A stretch of DNA of 55,518 nt from Acidobacteriota bacterium (GCA_021818585.1 JAKATU010000030.1:1-55518); one strand, 5' to 3'. Counted from the first letter of the stretch, positions 8,460 through 16,630 are shown. The notes: generated from the sequence alone by a model not told the origin. Numbers and translations are program-made.

Positions 8460-9662
8460 CTAATTGCCTTCTGAAGTCTGCGTCTGCCCGATGTCGGATG
8501 GGGCGGTCTTAGCAAGTTGCGGCCGGACGGACATGCCCTCGCGCAACTTGTCAATGCTTTCGACAGCTACTTTGTCCCCCGGTTTGAGGCCGCTCTCAAT
8601 GACCTGCATGTCGCCAACCTGAGGCCCGAGCGTGACGGGTTGAATGTGAATCTTGTTTTCGGGAGTGACAACCGCTACCTCATAGGTTCCCTGGACTTCA
8701 TTGAGCGCCTGCTGGGGAATTACGATGGCGTTTTGCAGGACCATTGTTTCCGCTTTGATGTTGCCATACTGCCCGGGGCGAAGCAGGCCATTGGGATTGG
8801 GGAAGCTGCCGGCGATTTTGAGGGTGCCGGTCTGGGGATCGACGGCGCGATCGACAAAAACAATGCGGCCCTTGTAGGGATAGACCTGATTATTGGCGAG
8901 GGTGAGCTGCAGAGGAACCGTGCCGCCGCTGTTGAGCAGATTGGATTTGCCGCTGGCGTGTGCCCGCTGGGATAGCTCGAGATATTCCTGCTCGCTGATG
9001 CCGAAGTAGACCTTGATGGGGTTGACCTGGGAGACGGTGGTGAGGATCGAGGTGGGACTGACGAGATTGCCGACCTGCGTGTGAGCAAGCCCTGCGATAC
9101 CGGTGATGAGGGAGCGGACCCTGGTAAAGCCGAGGTTGAGCTGGGCGGTTTCGACGTTTGCCTTGGCGCTTACGATGGCTGCCTTGTCGGCGGCTACCTG
9201 CTGGATATCGTTATCGAGCTGGCTCTGGGCGATGGCATGGGCCTGCGCGAGCGGACGGTCGCGGTGGAGATTGATTTCCGCAAGCTGGAGCTGAGCCTGA
9301 ACCTGCTGGAGCGCGCCTTTGGCTTTATCTAGGTCGGCTTGAAAGGGGCGTGGGTCAATCTCGAAGAGAACCTGACCTTTGTGAACAGTAGAACCTTCGC
9401 GGTAGTCCTGCCGGATGAGGTAGCCGGATACTTCCGGCGAGATCTGCGCGTCAACGTAGCCTGCGAGGGTGCCCACCCATTTGCCGTAAACCGGGACGTT
9501 CTGCTGTTTGGCTGCTATGACGGTGAGGGGCATGGGGCCGAAGGCCTGCTGCATTGTGTGAGCGGGCTTTTGGGAGCAGCCTGCAAGCAGAAGCGGAAGC
9601 AGGGAGCAGGACACAATGCGCGTGGAGGACGCAGACAAAAATCGACGCTTGGCTTCAGGCAT
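8460..9662 (-). CDS. RND efflux periplasmic adaptor subunit, AcrA/MexA-type lipoprotein
   Basis: The 400-residue membrane fusion protein links the permease to the outer membrane factor. The signal sequence ends in LLLAGCSQ, a lipobox with Cys near residue 29. VDAQISPEVSGYLIRQDYREGSTV followed by KGQVLFEIDPRPF is the first half of the lipoyl domain. A coiled-coil hairpin runs from about 108 to 180, the second lipoyl half follows, and the beta-barrel contains IVFVDRAVDPQTGTLKIAG. It is the first gene of the operon. No regulator gene lies next to it, but an 8-bp inverted repeat at 9702-9729 is a candidate operator. The ATG lacks a clear Shine-Dalgarno. Confidence 0.94.
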   Translation of the reverse strand: MPEAKRRFLSASSTRIVSCSLLPLLLAGCSQKPAHTMQQAFGPMPLTVIAAKQQNVPVYGKWVGTLAGYVDAQISPEVSGYLIRQDYREGSTVHKGQVLFEIDPRPFQADLDKAKGALQQVQAQLQLAEINLHRDRPLAQAHAIAQSQLDNDIQQVAADKAAIVSAKANVETAQLNLGFTRVRSLITGIAGLAHTQVGNLVSPTSILTTVSQVNPIKVYFGISEQEYLELSQRAHASGKSNLLNSGGTVPLQLTLANNQVYPYKGRIVFVDRAVDPQTGTLKIAGSFPNPNGLLRPGQYGNIKAETMVLQNAIVIPQQALNEVQGTYEVAVVTPENKIHIQPVTLGPQVGDMQVIESGLKPGDKVAVESIDKLREGMSVRPQLAKTAPSDIGQTQTSEGN

Positions 9663-9701
9663 AAATGAAGAGGTCCGGGAGGATTTTTTTTAGAAACTCA
9701 A

Positions 9702-9729
9702 TGTGACTGCGACGAACGAGCCAGTCACA
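9702..9729. promoter_or_regulatory. Inverted repeat upstream of the efflux operon (candidate operator)
   Basis: TGTGACTG at 9702-9709 and CAGTCACA at 9722-9729 form a perfect 8-bp inverted repeat with a 12-base spacer, 40 bases ahead of the adaptor start. A minus-strand TATAT lies just upstream, so a bound repressor could block initiation. No cognate regulator lies in the window. The rest of 9663-9943 shows no gene. Confidence 0.4.
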
Positions 9730-9943
9730 GATATAGCCGTTTTAAGTTAATACGAGTAGCAACTCACTTTTGATGCACGATGGATTGCAAATGCTCCAGT
9801 TTGTGGGCGCAGAGTGGGAAAAAACTGAGGAAAATCCTTTGATTGAGCGGTTTTGAGCTTATGTGCGGATGAGGTGCCGCTTCTGGGCCGTGAGGCTCTT
9901 CGCTGGTTGCGTTGTGCCCGCAGGGGCAGGGTGGTGCTCGGAT

Positions 9944-10135
9944 TTAGAGTGCGCGAAGGAGTCGTGCCGGAAGAGTGATGAGTGCGGCGACCAGTTCGAG
10001 AGCGCCGCCTACTGCGATACCCACGAGTCGAAAGGGGAGCAATAGCAGCCAGACAAGAGGGTAGAGGACCAATGCCAGCAGGGCCAGCGGCCAGCAAAAG
10101 ACGAAGAGTAGACACCAGAGAAGAAACTTGACCAT
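9944..10135 (-). CDS. Small two-helix membrane protein, hypothetical
   Basis: The predicted 63-residue protein begins MVKFLLWCLLFVFCWPLALL and is almost wholly hydrophobic, with two membrane segments at about 4-34 and 38-56 separated by PFR. The frame stays open further upstream, but the GGAGG about 8 bases before the ATG at 10135 fixes this start; the longer reading has no family-like sequence. It is transcribed divergently from the lipid kinase gene at 10306, with a 170-bp gap that holds a GGTAACC-type palindrome near 10234. I do not recognise a function. Short proteins of this kind are commonly annotated in acidobacteria as hypothetical. Confidence 0.65.
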   Translation of the reverse strand: MVKFLLWCLLFVFCWPLALLALVLYPLVWLLLLPFRLVGIAVGGALELVAALITLPARLLRAL

Positions 10136-10305
10136 AGGGAGCAGCCTCCGGGTGCTGCTGTTAAGCAGGAGTACGTGATTCCGGTGAAGTTGGTTCCGCA
10201 TGGCGCGGAATGGGAGCTGTGATGAAGTGGATAAGGTAACCGTAACGGTACAGTGAGGGCAGATTCGCACAATGTTCACCTTGACCGGGTAAGGTGTGAG
10301 TAACG

Positions 10306-11274
10306 ATGCGGCGAATTTTTGTATTTTACAATCCGATTCTGGTGGCTTCGCGGGGCCGGCGGGCACTTTTTGCGCGGATTGAGGAGATGCTGCGGAACGG
10401 GCATGAGGCGGAGGGGCGCGAGGTGCGGGTGGCGCCCACATTTTCCGCGACATCTGCGGGCGCGCAGGCCGCAGAGGCTGTGGAAGCCGGCTACGACACG
10501 GTGCTGGTTTGCGGCGGAGATGGAACTGTCTTCCAAGTGCTGCAAGGGATTGCGGGGAGGGGAGTTTCTCTGGGTGTGATTCCGCTCGGTACGGGTAATG
10601 TGATTGCGCAGAATCTGGACTTGCCGAGGAATCCTCTCCGCGCGGCGCAAATGCTTTTGCATGGACAGCCGCGGCAAATACGGCTGGGCAAGCTGAAAGT
10701 GGCTGCTGTGGGGCATGCGCGGTCAAAGAGCTGGTTTTTTCTGATCGCGGCCGGGATGGGGATGCATGCGGCGTTGATGAACCTGTCGCAGATGGGAAAC
10801 GGCAAGCGGATTGGCGGCAGGGCGGCGTATTTTGCAGGTGGAGCGAGGCTGCTGCTGAAGGAGCCGGTGGAAGAATTTCTGCTGGAGATGACGCGAACGA
10901 CCGGAGAGACGCTGACGGTGGAAGCGGCGGAAGCGATCGCGGTGGCTTTGCCTGCGATTAACGTGTGGCAGCCGGGCGGGGACTGGTTTGGTGATTCGCT
11001 GCGGCTGGCGTGGATTCCGCGCTGCGGGCGGGTGGATTTTTTTCGCAGCGTAATGGCGGCACTGATGAATCAGGTTCCTGCGCCGGGCAACGGAAGGCCG
11101 GGAGAGAAGCGGCCTTACTACGAGGATATTGTGCGGATGGTCTGCCGTCCTTTGCCGGATGGGAAGGGGCAGCCGCGCTTGCTGGTGGAGGCCGATGGCG
11201 AGGTGCTGGGGACGCGGCAACTGGAAGTGACGGTGGCTGAGGAGCGGATTTCGCTGGTATTTCCGCCGAAGTAG
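10306..11274 (+). CDS. Diacylglycerol/sphingoid-type lipid kinase (YegS/DagK family)
   Basis: The 322-residue enzyme should phosphorylate a lipid hydroxyl, such as diacylglycerol, at the inner face of the membrane. The nucleotide-binding GGDGT is at 70-74 in VLVCGGDGTVFQVLQG, and PLGTGN, also conserved, is at 93-98. The N-terminus RRIFVFYNPI matches the usual first strand, and the C-terminal beta domain contains LLVEADGEVLG, as in the family. The length fits the usual 300-330. An AAGGTG lies about 10 bases before the ATG. The next gene, proline dehydrogenase, begins 92 bases later on the same strand, but no shared pathway is evident. Substrate choice among diacylglycerol, ceramide and phosphatidylglycerol is open. 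Confidence 0.88.
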   Translation: MRRIFVFYNPILVASRGRRALFARIEEMLRNGHEAEGREVRVAPTFSATSAGAQAAEAVEAGYDTVLVCGGDGTVFQVLQGIAGRGVSLGVIPLGTGNVIAQNLDLPRNPLRAAQMLLHGQPRQIRLGKLKVAAVGHARSKSWFFLIAAGMGMHAALMNLSQMGNGKRIGGRAAYFAGGARLLLKEPVEEFLLEMTRTTGETLTVEAAEAIAVALPAINVWQPGGDWFGDSLRLAWIPRCGRVDFFRSVMAALMNQVPAPGNGRPGEKRPYYEDIVRMVCRPLPDGKGQPRLLVEADGEVLGTRQLEVTVAEERISLVFPPK

Positions 11275-11366
11275 GGGTTCTGGGGGCGTTTCTAGAAGAG
11301 AAGCGTGGTGCTGCCGCAGGTGGCGCAGTCGTGCGACAATACTGAGTTCTTTGCTTAGATATTTCG

Positions 11367-12293
11367 ATGCCTATACTCAGATCTGCTTTTATCGCGCTCT
11401 CCCGCAATTCCGCACTCCGGTCGTTTTCTGAAAGTTCTGCCATCGGACGGCGCATGTCGTCAAGGTTTGTGGCTGGCATGCAGGTGGAAGACGTGCTGCA
11501 TGTGGCGGAGACCCTGAACCAGCAAGGCATGGCGGTGACGCTGGACAGCCTTGGCGAAAACGTGAGTACGGCGGAGGAAGCGCGTCGGTCCGCGGATATT
11601 TATCACAGGCTGATGGATGAGATCGAGACGAGGAAGCTGAACGCCAACGTGAGCGTGAAGCTGACCCAAATGGGTCTGGAACTAAGCGAGGATCTGGCGC
11701 ATGAGATTGCCGGCGAACTGGTGCAGCATGCGGTGGAAGCGGGCACGTTTGTCCGGATTGATATGGAGGGATCAGAGTTCACGCAGGTGACGGTGGACAT
11801 GGTGCGGGAGCTGCATGCGCGACCGGGCTTTGCGGGGCATGTGGGAGTGGTGATCCAGGCTTATTTGTTTCGGAGCGCGGAGGACATTGCGCAGCTTTTG
11901 AGGGATGGTATTCGGGTTCGGCTTTGCAAGGGCGCTTACAAGGAGCCGGCTACGATTGCTTTCCCTGAGAAGCAGGATGTGGATGGGAACTATGTGAAGC
12001 TGATGCAGGTGCTGCTGGGGAGTGGGGTGTTCCACGGGATTGCGACGCATGATGAAGCGATGATTGCGGCGACGAAGCAGTTTGTGGCGGAGCGCGGGAT
12101 TGCGCGGGAGAGCTTTGAGTTCCAGATGCTGTATGGGATTCGGCGGGACCTGCAGGCGCAGCTGGTGGCGGAAGGGTACGGGATGCGTGTGTATGTGCCG
12201 TTTGGGGCGGAGTGGTATCCGTACTTTATGCGGAGGCTGGCGGAACGACCGGCGAATGTGATTTTTCTGGCTAAGAATATGCTGCGGAGTTAG
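11367..12293 (+). CDS. Proline dehydrogenase (monofunctional, FAD-dependent)
   Basis: This 308-residue TIM-barrel flavoenzyme oxidises L-proline to pyrroline-5-carboxylate, the first step of proline catabolism, and passes electrons to the membrane quinone pool. Family motifs are intact: LNANVSVKLTQMGLELS, FVRIDMEGSEFT, VRLCKGAYKEP, IATHDE, FEFQMLYGIR and VPFGAEWYPYFMRRLAERP near the end. It lacks the aldehyde dehydrogenase half found in PutA fusions. The matching dehydrogenase is encoded about 8.5 kb away at 20813 on the same strand. Its stop overlaps the stop of the convergent ligase gene at 12290-12293. The product is a reactive intermediate, so separate genes imply channelling between two proteins or tolerance of free P5C. 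Confidence 0.92.
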   Translation: MPILRSAFIALSRNSALRSFSESSAIGRRMSSRFVAGMQVEDVLHVAETLNQQGMAVTLDSLGENVSTAEEARRSADIYHRLMDEIETRKLNANVSVKLTQMGLELSEDLAHEIAGELVQHAVEAGTFVRIDMEGSEFTQVTVDMVRELHARPGFAGHVGVVIQAYLFRSAEDIAQLLRDGIRVRLCKGAYKEPATIAFPEKQDVDGNYVKLMQVLLGSGVFHGIATHDEAMIAATKQFVAERGIARESFEFQMLYGIRRDLQAQLVAEGYGMRVYVPFGAEWYPYFMRRLAERPANVIFLAKNMLRS

Positions 12294-14905
12294 GGTTCGG
12301 CGAGGAGTTGGGCGACGGCGTTGTGCAGTTGGCGGGTGATGTCGTCGGGCGATGCTTCGGGGTCGAAGCGCAGGGGCTGGCCGATGCGGATTTCGATGGC
12401 CCCGGAGTGGAACCAGCGCTTGCGCGGGTGGAGGCCAACGCCGAGACCGGCGATCGCGACGGGAAGGACTGCGGCCTGTGTTTCTTTGACGAGGAGGCCG
12501 ATGCCGGAGCGGAATTCGGCGAGCGTGCCTGAGGTTCTGTGGCCTTCCGGGAAGATGAGGATGTGGAAGTTGCGGTCGAGTGCGAGGCCCGCGTGGTAGA
12601 AGCTGCGGCGGAAGCCGGCGCTGCGCGGTAGCGGAAAAACATTGAGCAGCGCGGTGACGAGCCAATAGGAAGCCGGTCCGGTTACAGATGGGAGCCAGAG
12701 ATCTTCTCCGCGGCGGTGGCGCCAGTCGCGGAGGAGATTGGCGGCCATGGCGATGGCGGTGCGGCGGCGGATGACGGGCGGGAGTCCGTAGAGGACGAGC
12801 GGCACGTCATAGGTGCTGATGTGGTTGGCGATGATGAGGAGTGGCTCGTGGGTTGGGGTGGTGAGCGCGGATCGGACCTGAGGGGCGGCGAAAAGCCAGA
12901 CGAGCGGGCGCAGGATGGTATCTATGAACAGAGCGCGGATAGCGCGCATGGGGCGTGGCCATGGCCACTGCGGGTAGATGTCGGGGTAGATGTTGGGGGA
13001 GGGTTTGGAAGGTGGTTGCGGTGCGGGTGTTGCGGCGGTGGCGGTGAGTTTTGTTTCGGTTTCGGTGGGTTTTGTAACTGTTTCGGGTGCAGGTGAGGTT
13101 TTGAGGTTGAGGGCGGCGCGGAGTTCGCCGAGGGTTTGGATTGGGAGGAGGATGCGGTCGTCGAGGGTGGCGCCGAGGGTGGTTTCGAGGCGGTCCTGCA
13201 GTTGAACGCGGCCCAGGCTGTCGAGGCCGAAGTCTTCTTCGAGGCGTGCGGCGTCGGTTGCGTTGTCGGGGTGGCGATGGGTGATTTCGGTGAGGATGGT
13301 TAGGAGCGGGTCGTTAGCCGGGGTGATTGTGGGCTGATCTGTCGGGCGGTTGGGGGGGCTGTTGATCCAGTCGGTGAGGGGGCGGAGCTGGATTTTGCCG
13401 GTGGAGGTGCGGGGAAGGTCGAGGCCGGGCCAGAGTTTCCAGTAGCGGATGCGCTGGTGCTCGGCTAACTGGGCGTTGGCGGCGAGGATGGCTAGTTCGG
13501 CTTGTTCCTGTGAGCCGTGGAAGATGAGGATGGCGGCGGGTTCGCTACCGATCGAGATGTGGTGGGGGACGACGGCGCAGGCGGCTACGCCGGGTTGCTG
13601 CAGGAGGACGGCTTCGAGGTCCTGCGGGTAGATGTTGAGGCCGGAGGGTGTGACGATGGTCTGGCTTTTGCGGCCTACGAAGCGGAGGTTACCAGCCAGG
13701 TCGCGCTGGGCGAGGTCGCCGGTGGAGAGCCATTCGGATGTGGTATTGCGGAGCGCGCCGCGGGTCCAAATGGCGGTGGAGATCATGGGTCCGCGGACGA
13801 GGATTTCGCCTTCATCGGTGAGGCGGACGTCGCGGCCGGGGAGGGGTTTGCCGATGGTGCCGCGCCCGATGTGGAAGGGATGGTTGAGGGTAATGAGGGC
13901 TGAGGATTCGGTCATGCCGTAGCCCTGGATGAGGGCGAAGCCGAGGGTGGACCAGAAGGTTTCGATTTCTGGCGGGAGGGTGGCTCCGCCGCAGACGAAG
14001 GCCCAGAATTTGAAGCCGAGGAGGGCGTGGATTTTGCGGAAGCGCCACCATCGGGCCCAGATTCTGGCTTCGGCGGCGGTCTGGAGCTGGGCTTCGAGGT
14101 GGGGGTGGTCGGTGAGGAGGTGGGTGCGGAGGAGCGCGAGGACGCGGGGTACGGCGATGAGCAGGGAGATGCGGTCGTCGTGGAGGGTCTGGAGGATGTG
14201 CTGGGGCTGGAGGCGGTCGTCAAAGTGGAGTTCGGCGGCGAGGAGGGGTGCAATCCAGAGACCCATGAACTGGCCGAAGACGTGGCTGAGCGGGAGGGTG
14301 TGGAGGAAGCGTAGGGGATGGACGTAGCGCTCGTAGTGGAGGTACTGGCGGATTCCGGTTTCGATGGGGGCGAGGCTGGAGAGGATGTTGCGGTGGGTGT
14401 GGACGATGCCTTTGGGTTCGGCGGTGGTGCCGGAGGTGAAGAGGATCTGAACGGGAGTGGTGGGCTGGACGGAGTGGTTGATGTGGCTGCCCTGGGACTC
14501 GGGCAGGGCGGCGTGGAGGTGGTCGAAGCGGAGGGTTGGGATGGTGGTGGGGCCGAGGGATGCGAGGAGCTCGGGATCGGCGAGGATGAGTTTGGGTTTT
14601 ACGTCTTCGAGGACGCGGCGGGCGAAGGCGGGTGAGCCGGCGGCGTCGAGGGGGACGACGATGACGCCGCGCTGGATGCAGCCGTGCATGGCGCCGACCC
14701 AGAGGGCGGAGTTTTTGCCCCAGAAGACGACGCGGTCGCCGAAGTGGATGGAGCGGCGCATGAGCTCGAGGGCGAAGCGGTCGGCAGTGGTGAGGAGCTG
14801 GGCGTAGGTGGCGGGATAGCGGCGGACTCCCCGGTGCTCGACGATGGCTGTTTCCTGGCCGTGGCGGCGGAAGTCGTCGAGGAGCGAGATGAGGGTTTTC
14901 CGCAT
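12290..14905 (-). CDS. Acyl-AMP ligase / acyl carrier / 1-acyl-glycerol-3-phosphate acyltransferase fusion
   Basis: Three enzyme modules are joined in 871 residues. Residues 10-510 are an AMP-dependent acyl ligase with LFTSGTTAEPKGIVHTH near 155, QGYGMTESS near 335 and STGDLAQRDLAGNLRF near 395. A carrier domain follows with the phosphopantetheine attachment Ser at 563 in DFGLDSLGR. After a Pro/Thr-rich linker (600-645) comes a PlsC-type acyltransferase with NHISTYD at 694-700 and FPEGHRT at 785-791. The likely job is to activate a fatty acid, load it onto the tethered carrier and hand it to a lyso-lipid or other hydroxyl at the membrane. The usual fused relative, Aas, lacks the carrier. No lipid gene is adjacent. 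The stop overlaps proline dehydrogenase tail to tail. Confidence 0.88.
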   Translation of the reverse strand: MRKTLISLLDDFRRHGQETAIVEHRGVRRYPATYAQLLTTADRFALELMRRSIHFGDRVVFWGKNSALWVGAMHGCIQRGVIVVPLDAAGSPAFARRVLEDVKPKLILADPELLASLGPTTIPTLRFDHLHAALPESQGSHINHSVQPTTPVQILFTSGTTAEPKGIVHTHRNILSSLAPIETGIRQYLHYERYVHPLRFLHTLPLSHVFGQFMGLWIAPLLAAELHFDDRLQPQHILQTLHDDRISLLIAVPRVLALLRTHLLTDHPHLEAQLQTAAEARIWARWWRFRKIHALLGFKFWAFVCGGATLPPEIETFWSTLGFALIQGYGMTESSALITLNHPFHIGRGTIGKPLPGRDVRLTDEGEILVRGPMISTAIWTRGALRNTTSEWLSTGDLAQRDLAGNLRFVGRKSQTIVTPSGLNIYPQDLEAVLLQQPGVAACAVVPHHISIGSEPAAILIFHGSQEQAELAILAANAQLAEHQRIRYWKLWPGLDLPRTSTGKIQLRPLTDWINSPPNRPTDQPTITPANDPLLTILTEITHRHPDNATDAARLEEDFGLDSLGRVQLQDRLETTLGATLDDRILLPIQTLGELRAALNLKTSPAPETVTKPTETETKLTATAATPAPQPPSKPSPNIYPDIYPQWPWPRPMRAIRALFIDTILRPLVWLFAAPQVRSALTTPTHEPLLIIANHISTYDVPLVLYGLPPVIRRRTAIAMAANLLRDWRHRRGEDLWLPSVTGPASYWLVTALLNVFPLPRSAGFRRSFYHAGLALDRNFHILIFPEGHRTSGTLAEFRSGIGLLVKETQAAVLPVAIAGLGVGLHPRKRWFHSGAIEIRIGQPLRFDPEASPDDITRQLHNAVAQLLAEP

Positions 14906-15040
14906 GTCGGGCCTTTGGGGGCTTGCTGGGGATTGCCTTCGCTTATGGATATTGTGCAGTAGATGCCTTTCTTTGAACCAGTTGCCGGTTTTCCGCTGTC
15001 GGTTGCCGGGTGTTTGGAATTTGGTTTCAGGGGGTTATGG

Positions 15041-15145
15041 TTTTTGTGGGGAAGTTGTTGATTTTATTGGATAGGTTAACCTGTTAACCAGGTTCTGCCC
15101 CCGGTGTTTTTGTGGGGATGTTGTTGAATTTACAGGATGGGTTAA
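15041..15145. repeat. Two 39-bp direct repeats with an internal palindrome
   Basis: Copies at 15041-15079 and 15107-15145 match at 34 of 39 positions; both start with TTTTTGTGGGGA and end with GGTTAA. The first copy runs into the palindrome GGTTAAC-ct-GTTAACC at 15074-15089. The 672-bp gap 14906-15577 holds this, the repeat at 15178 and element B; no real gene was seen. Confidence 0.7.
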
Positions 15146-15177
15146 GGTTTTTGCTGCTGTCGACGGGGGAAAACCCT

Positions 15178-15215
15178 TTCACCACAGAGGACACAGAGAA
15201 AAGCCACAGAGAATT
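15178..15215. repeat. CACCACAGAGGACACAGAG-type dispersed repeat
   Basis: A short purine-rich repeat with two related CACAGAG units sits between the direct repeats and element B. Very similar sequences are scattered in intergenic DNA of many bacterial genomes. It lies inside the degenerate frame that follows leader B, which suggests the coding part was replaced or eroded. Confidence 0.55.
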
Positions 15216-15281
15216 CCGGGGTGGGCATTTCCCTGTGAGGCGGTTTCGGCTTTGCCCTGGTTTGCCTGCGGTGGGGTCCAT

Positions 15282-15510
15282 TTTTTTGTCTCTTGTTAAC
15301 GTCCTGGAAATTATTTATTATAAGAGACTTACGAGGAGGTTAGTCTCGTAAGTCTTTTGGAATCAGTGTTTTGGTGTTGGGGTATATCTTCGCTCTTTGG
15401 ACATGAAAAAGCGGCCCCTTGCTGGGCCGCTTTTTTGTATGTCCTTACTTTCAGAGTATCAATTTCGGGGGTAATTCCCGGCGGATTTGTTGTGGGTAAC
15501 TTTGCGGTCA
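15282..15510 (-). promoter_or_regulatory. Structured leader, element B, related to element A
   Basis: Read on the minus strand it has the same order of parts as element A. It starts with CCCACAACAAATCCGCCGGG and AATTACCCCC (from 15496), then a terminator hairpin (15399-15444). A hairpin GACTTACGAG/CTCGTAAGTC (15326-15335/15345-15354) follows with ACTAACCTC in its loop. GGACGTTAACAAGAG and an A-run then run into an ATG at 15281. The frame behind it (15084-15281) makes only 65 residues of low quality and crosses repeats, so I treat it as a remnant. Only the leader and start region are shared with A, not the coding part. Confidence 0.6.
15399..15444. terminator. Bidirectional terminator inside element B
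   Basis: AAAAAGCGGCCC at 15406-15417 pairs with GGGCCGCTTTTT at 15424-15435, and GGACAT/ATGTCC at 15399-15404/15439-15444 extends the stem. A-run and T-run allow it to work on both strands. Confidence 0.75.
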
Positions 15511-15518
15511 GACCCCAC

Positions 15519-15541
15519 TCATCGCGAAACTGCCGCGATGA
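15519..15541. promoter_or_regulatory. Palindrome ahead of parDE (candidate autoregulatory site)
   Basis: TCATCGCG at 15519-15526 and CGCGATGA at 15534-15541 form a perfect 8-bp inverted repeat 55 bases ahead of the antitoxin start. Antitoxins of the ParD type usually repress their own operon from such sites; binding here is inferred. Confidence 0.35.
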
Positions 15542-15595
15542 ATGGGGCACCCGGCTTTAAGTAAGAAGTAGTAATATTTGCTACCAGAGGTGTTT

Positions 15596-15877
15596 ATGTC
15601 GGAGATCCAGAAAATCAGTGTTGCTCTTACGGCCGAGCAAGTGAGGACGCTCAAGGACGCTGTGGAGACAGGGGAATATGCCACTACGAGTGAAATTGTG
15701 CGGGAAGCTTTGCGCGAATGGCAGTGGAAGCGGGAGTTGCGGGATGAGGAATTGAGTCGGATGCTGGAGCTTTGGCAGGCGGGCAAGGCCAGTGGCAGTG
15801 CTGCGCCGCTTGATCTGGCGAAGACGCGTGAAGAGGCACGGAAGAGACTCGCGAAGGCGACTGGAAAAATCGCGTGA
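15596..15877 (+). CDS. parD: ParD-type ribbon-helix-helix antitoxin
   Basis: The antitoxin of a type II toxin-antitoxin pair, 93 residues, binds DNA through an N-terminal ribbon-helix-helix and neutralises the toxin with its C-terminal tail. ISVALTAEQVRTLKDAVETG followed by EYATTSEIVREALREW (about 5-41) is the classic ParD pattern. The charged tail contains EEARKRLAK. I start it at ATG 15596 because AGAGG lies 5 bases upstream; an earlier in-frame ATG at 15578 has no ribosome site. The stop overlaps the toxin start in GTGA at 15874-15877. The pair sits in a repeat-rich, gene-poor stretch, which fits an acquired module. Confidence 0.88.
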   Translation: MSEIQKISVALTAEQVRTLKDAVETGEYATTSEIVREALREWQWKRELRDEELSRMLELWQAGKASGSAAPLDLAKTREEARKRLAKATGKIA

Positions 15878-16185
15878 AAGCTGCAGTGGTCTGGACGCCG
15901 CAGGCGCAAGAAGACCTGCTCGATATTTATGTCGCGATTGGATTGGACAATACTGCAGCCGCTGAACGGATGTACACGGTTTTTGAAGAACGGGTGAGCA
16001 TGCTTGCGCAGTCTCCCCGTATGGGGATGCGCCGCAAGGAGATTGCGCCTTCGACGCGCATGCTGGTGGAAGGCATGTATCTGATTCTTTACGAGACGCA
16101 CCCGGACACCGATGAAGGGCCTGTGGAGGCTGTTGAGATTGTGCGCATTGTTCATGGACACCGAGATTTGAACCGGATTGTTTGA
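15874..16185 (+). CDS. parE: ParE/RelE-superfamily toxin
   Basis: The 103-residue product begins at GTG 15874, coupled to the antitoxin by a 4-base overlap. The fold signature is clear: VVWTPQAQEDLLDIYVAIG near the start, then AQSPRMGMRRKEI, then the C-terminal strand pair VEAVEIVRIVHGHRDLNRIV. Known ParE proteins poison DNA gyrase, while RelE relatives cut mRNA. The pairing with a ParD-type antitoxin favours the gyrase mechanism, but sequence alone does not settle it. No truncation is visible, so the module is probably functional. Confidence 0.88.
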   Translation: MKAAVVWTPQAQEDLLDIYVAIGLDNTAAAERMYTVFEERVSMLAQSPRMGMRRKEIAPSTRMLVEGMYLILYETHPDTDEGPVEAVEIVRIVHGHRDLNRIV

Positions 16186-16420
16186 TAGGTGCCGGCCGCC
16201 CGCGAGGGTGCGCCTTCAGCGCATTCCCACATCTCAAAAATCGTGGACATGGGGCACCCGCTGGTGGGGAAGAATGTGGTTTGATATCGGCTTGTGAACC
16301 CATGTTGCTGCGAGACATGGAGCACCTGGCGTTGAGATAGAGATTCCTCCTATTACTTCCTACCTTTTCTTGTGGCGAATTTCTGTCTTTCGTGGTCCTC
16401 TACCCTTGAGAGGTGGCCAA

Positions 16421-16630
16421 ATGGAATGTATTCATAGTGGGGAAGTCGCAGATAACTATTGGATTGAGGGAAGCGGCTTCTTACGGAAGCGCTGCCCATG
16501 CGGACGTGAATTTGATCTCGAGGACGGCAAAGCTTTTCCAGAACATGAACCTCAGCCATTGATCAAACCGAGGCCGAAACTAAAGGATTCCGGACGCACC
16601 CTACCCCGTAGGTGGAACTCTCGCCGGTGA
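16421..16630 (+). CDS. Small hypothetical protein with Cys motif
   Basis: A 69-residue frame starts at ATG 16421 behind GAGAGGTGG, a good ribosome site; the longer in-frame reading from 16370 has none. It contains C-x-H near the start (MECIHSGE) and CPCGREF near 27-33, which together could bind one metal ion. The C-terminal third is Pro/Lys/Arg-rich. No family is recognised. It stands alone between ParE and a membrane protein gene; the 235 bp before it (16186-16420) show no gene. Confidence 0.5.
   Translation: MECIHSGEVADNYWIEGSGFLRKRCPCGREFDLEDGKAFPEHEPQPLIKPRPKLKDSGRTLPRRWNSRR

Noticed and set aside
10136..10726. N-terminal extension of the small membrane protein frame
   Set aside because: The upstream part overlaps the lipid kinase gene on the opposite strand and has no ribosome site or family match; the real start is at 10135.
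15084..15281. 65-residue frame behind leader B as a gene
   Set aside because: The start region is conserved with leader A but the coding part crosses repeats and matches no family, so it is treated as a remnant.
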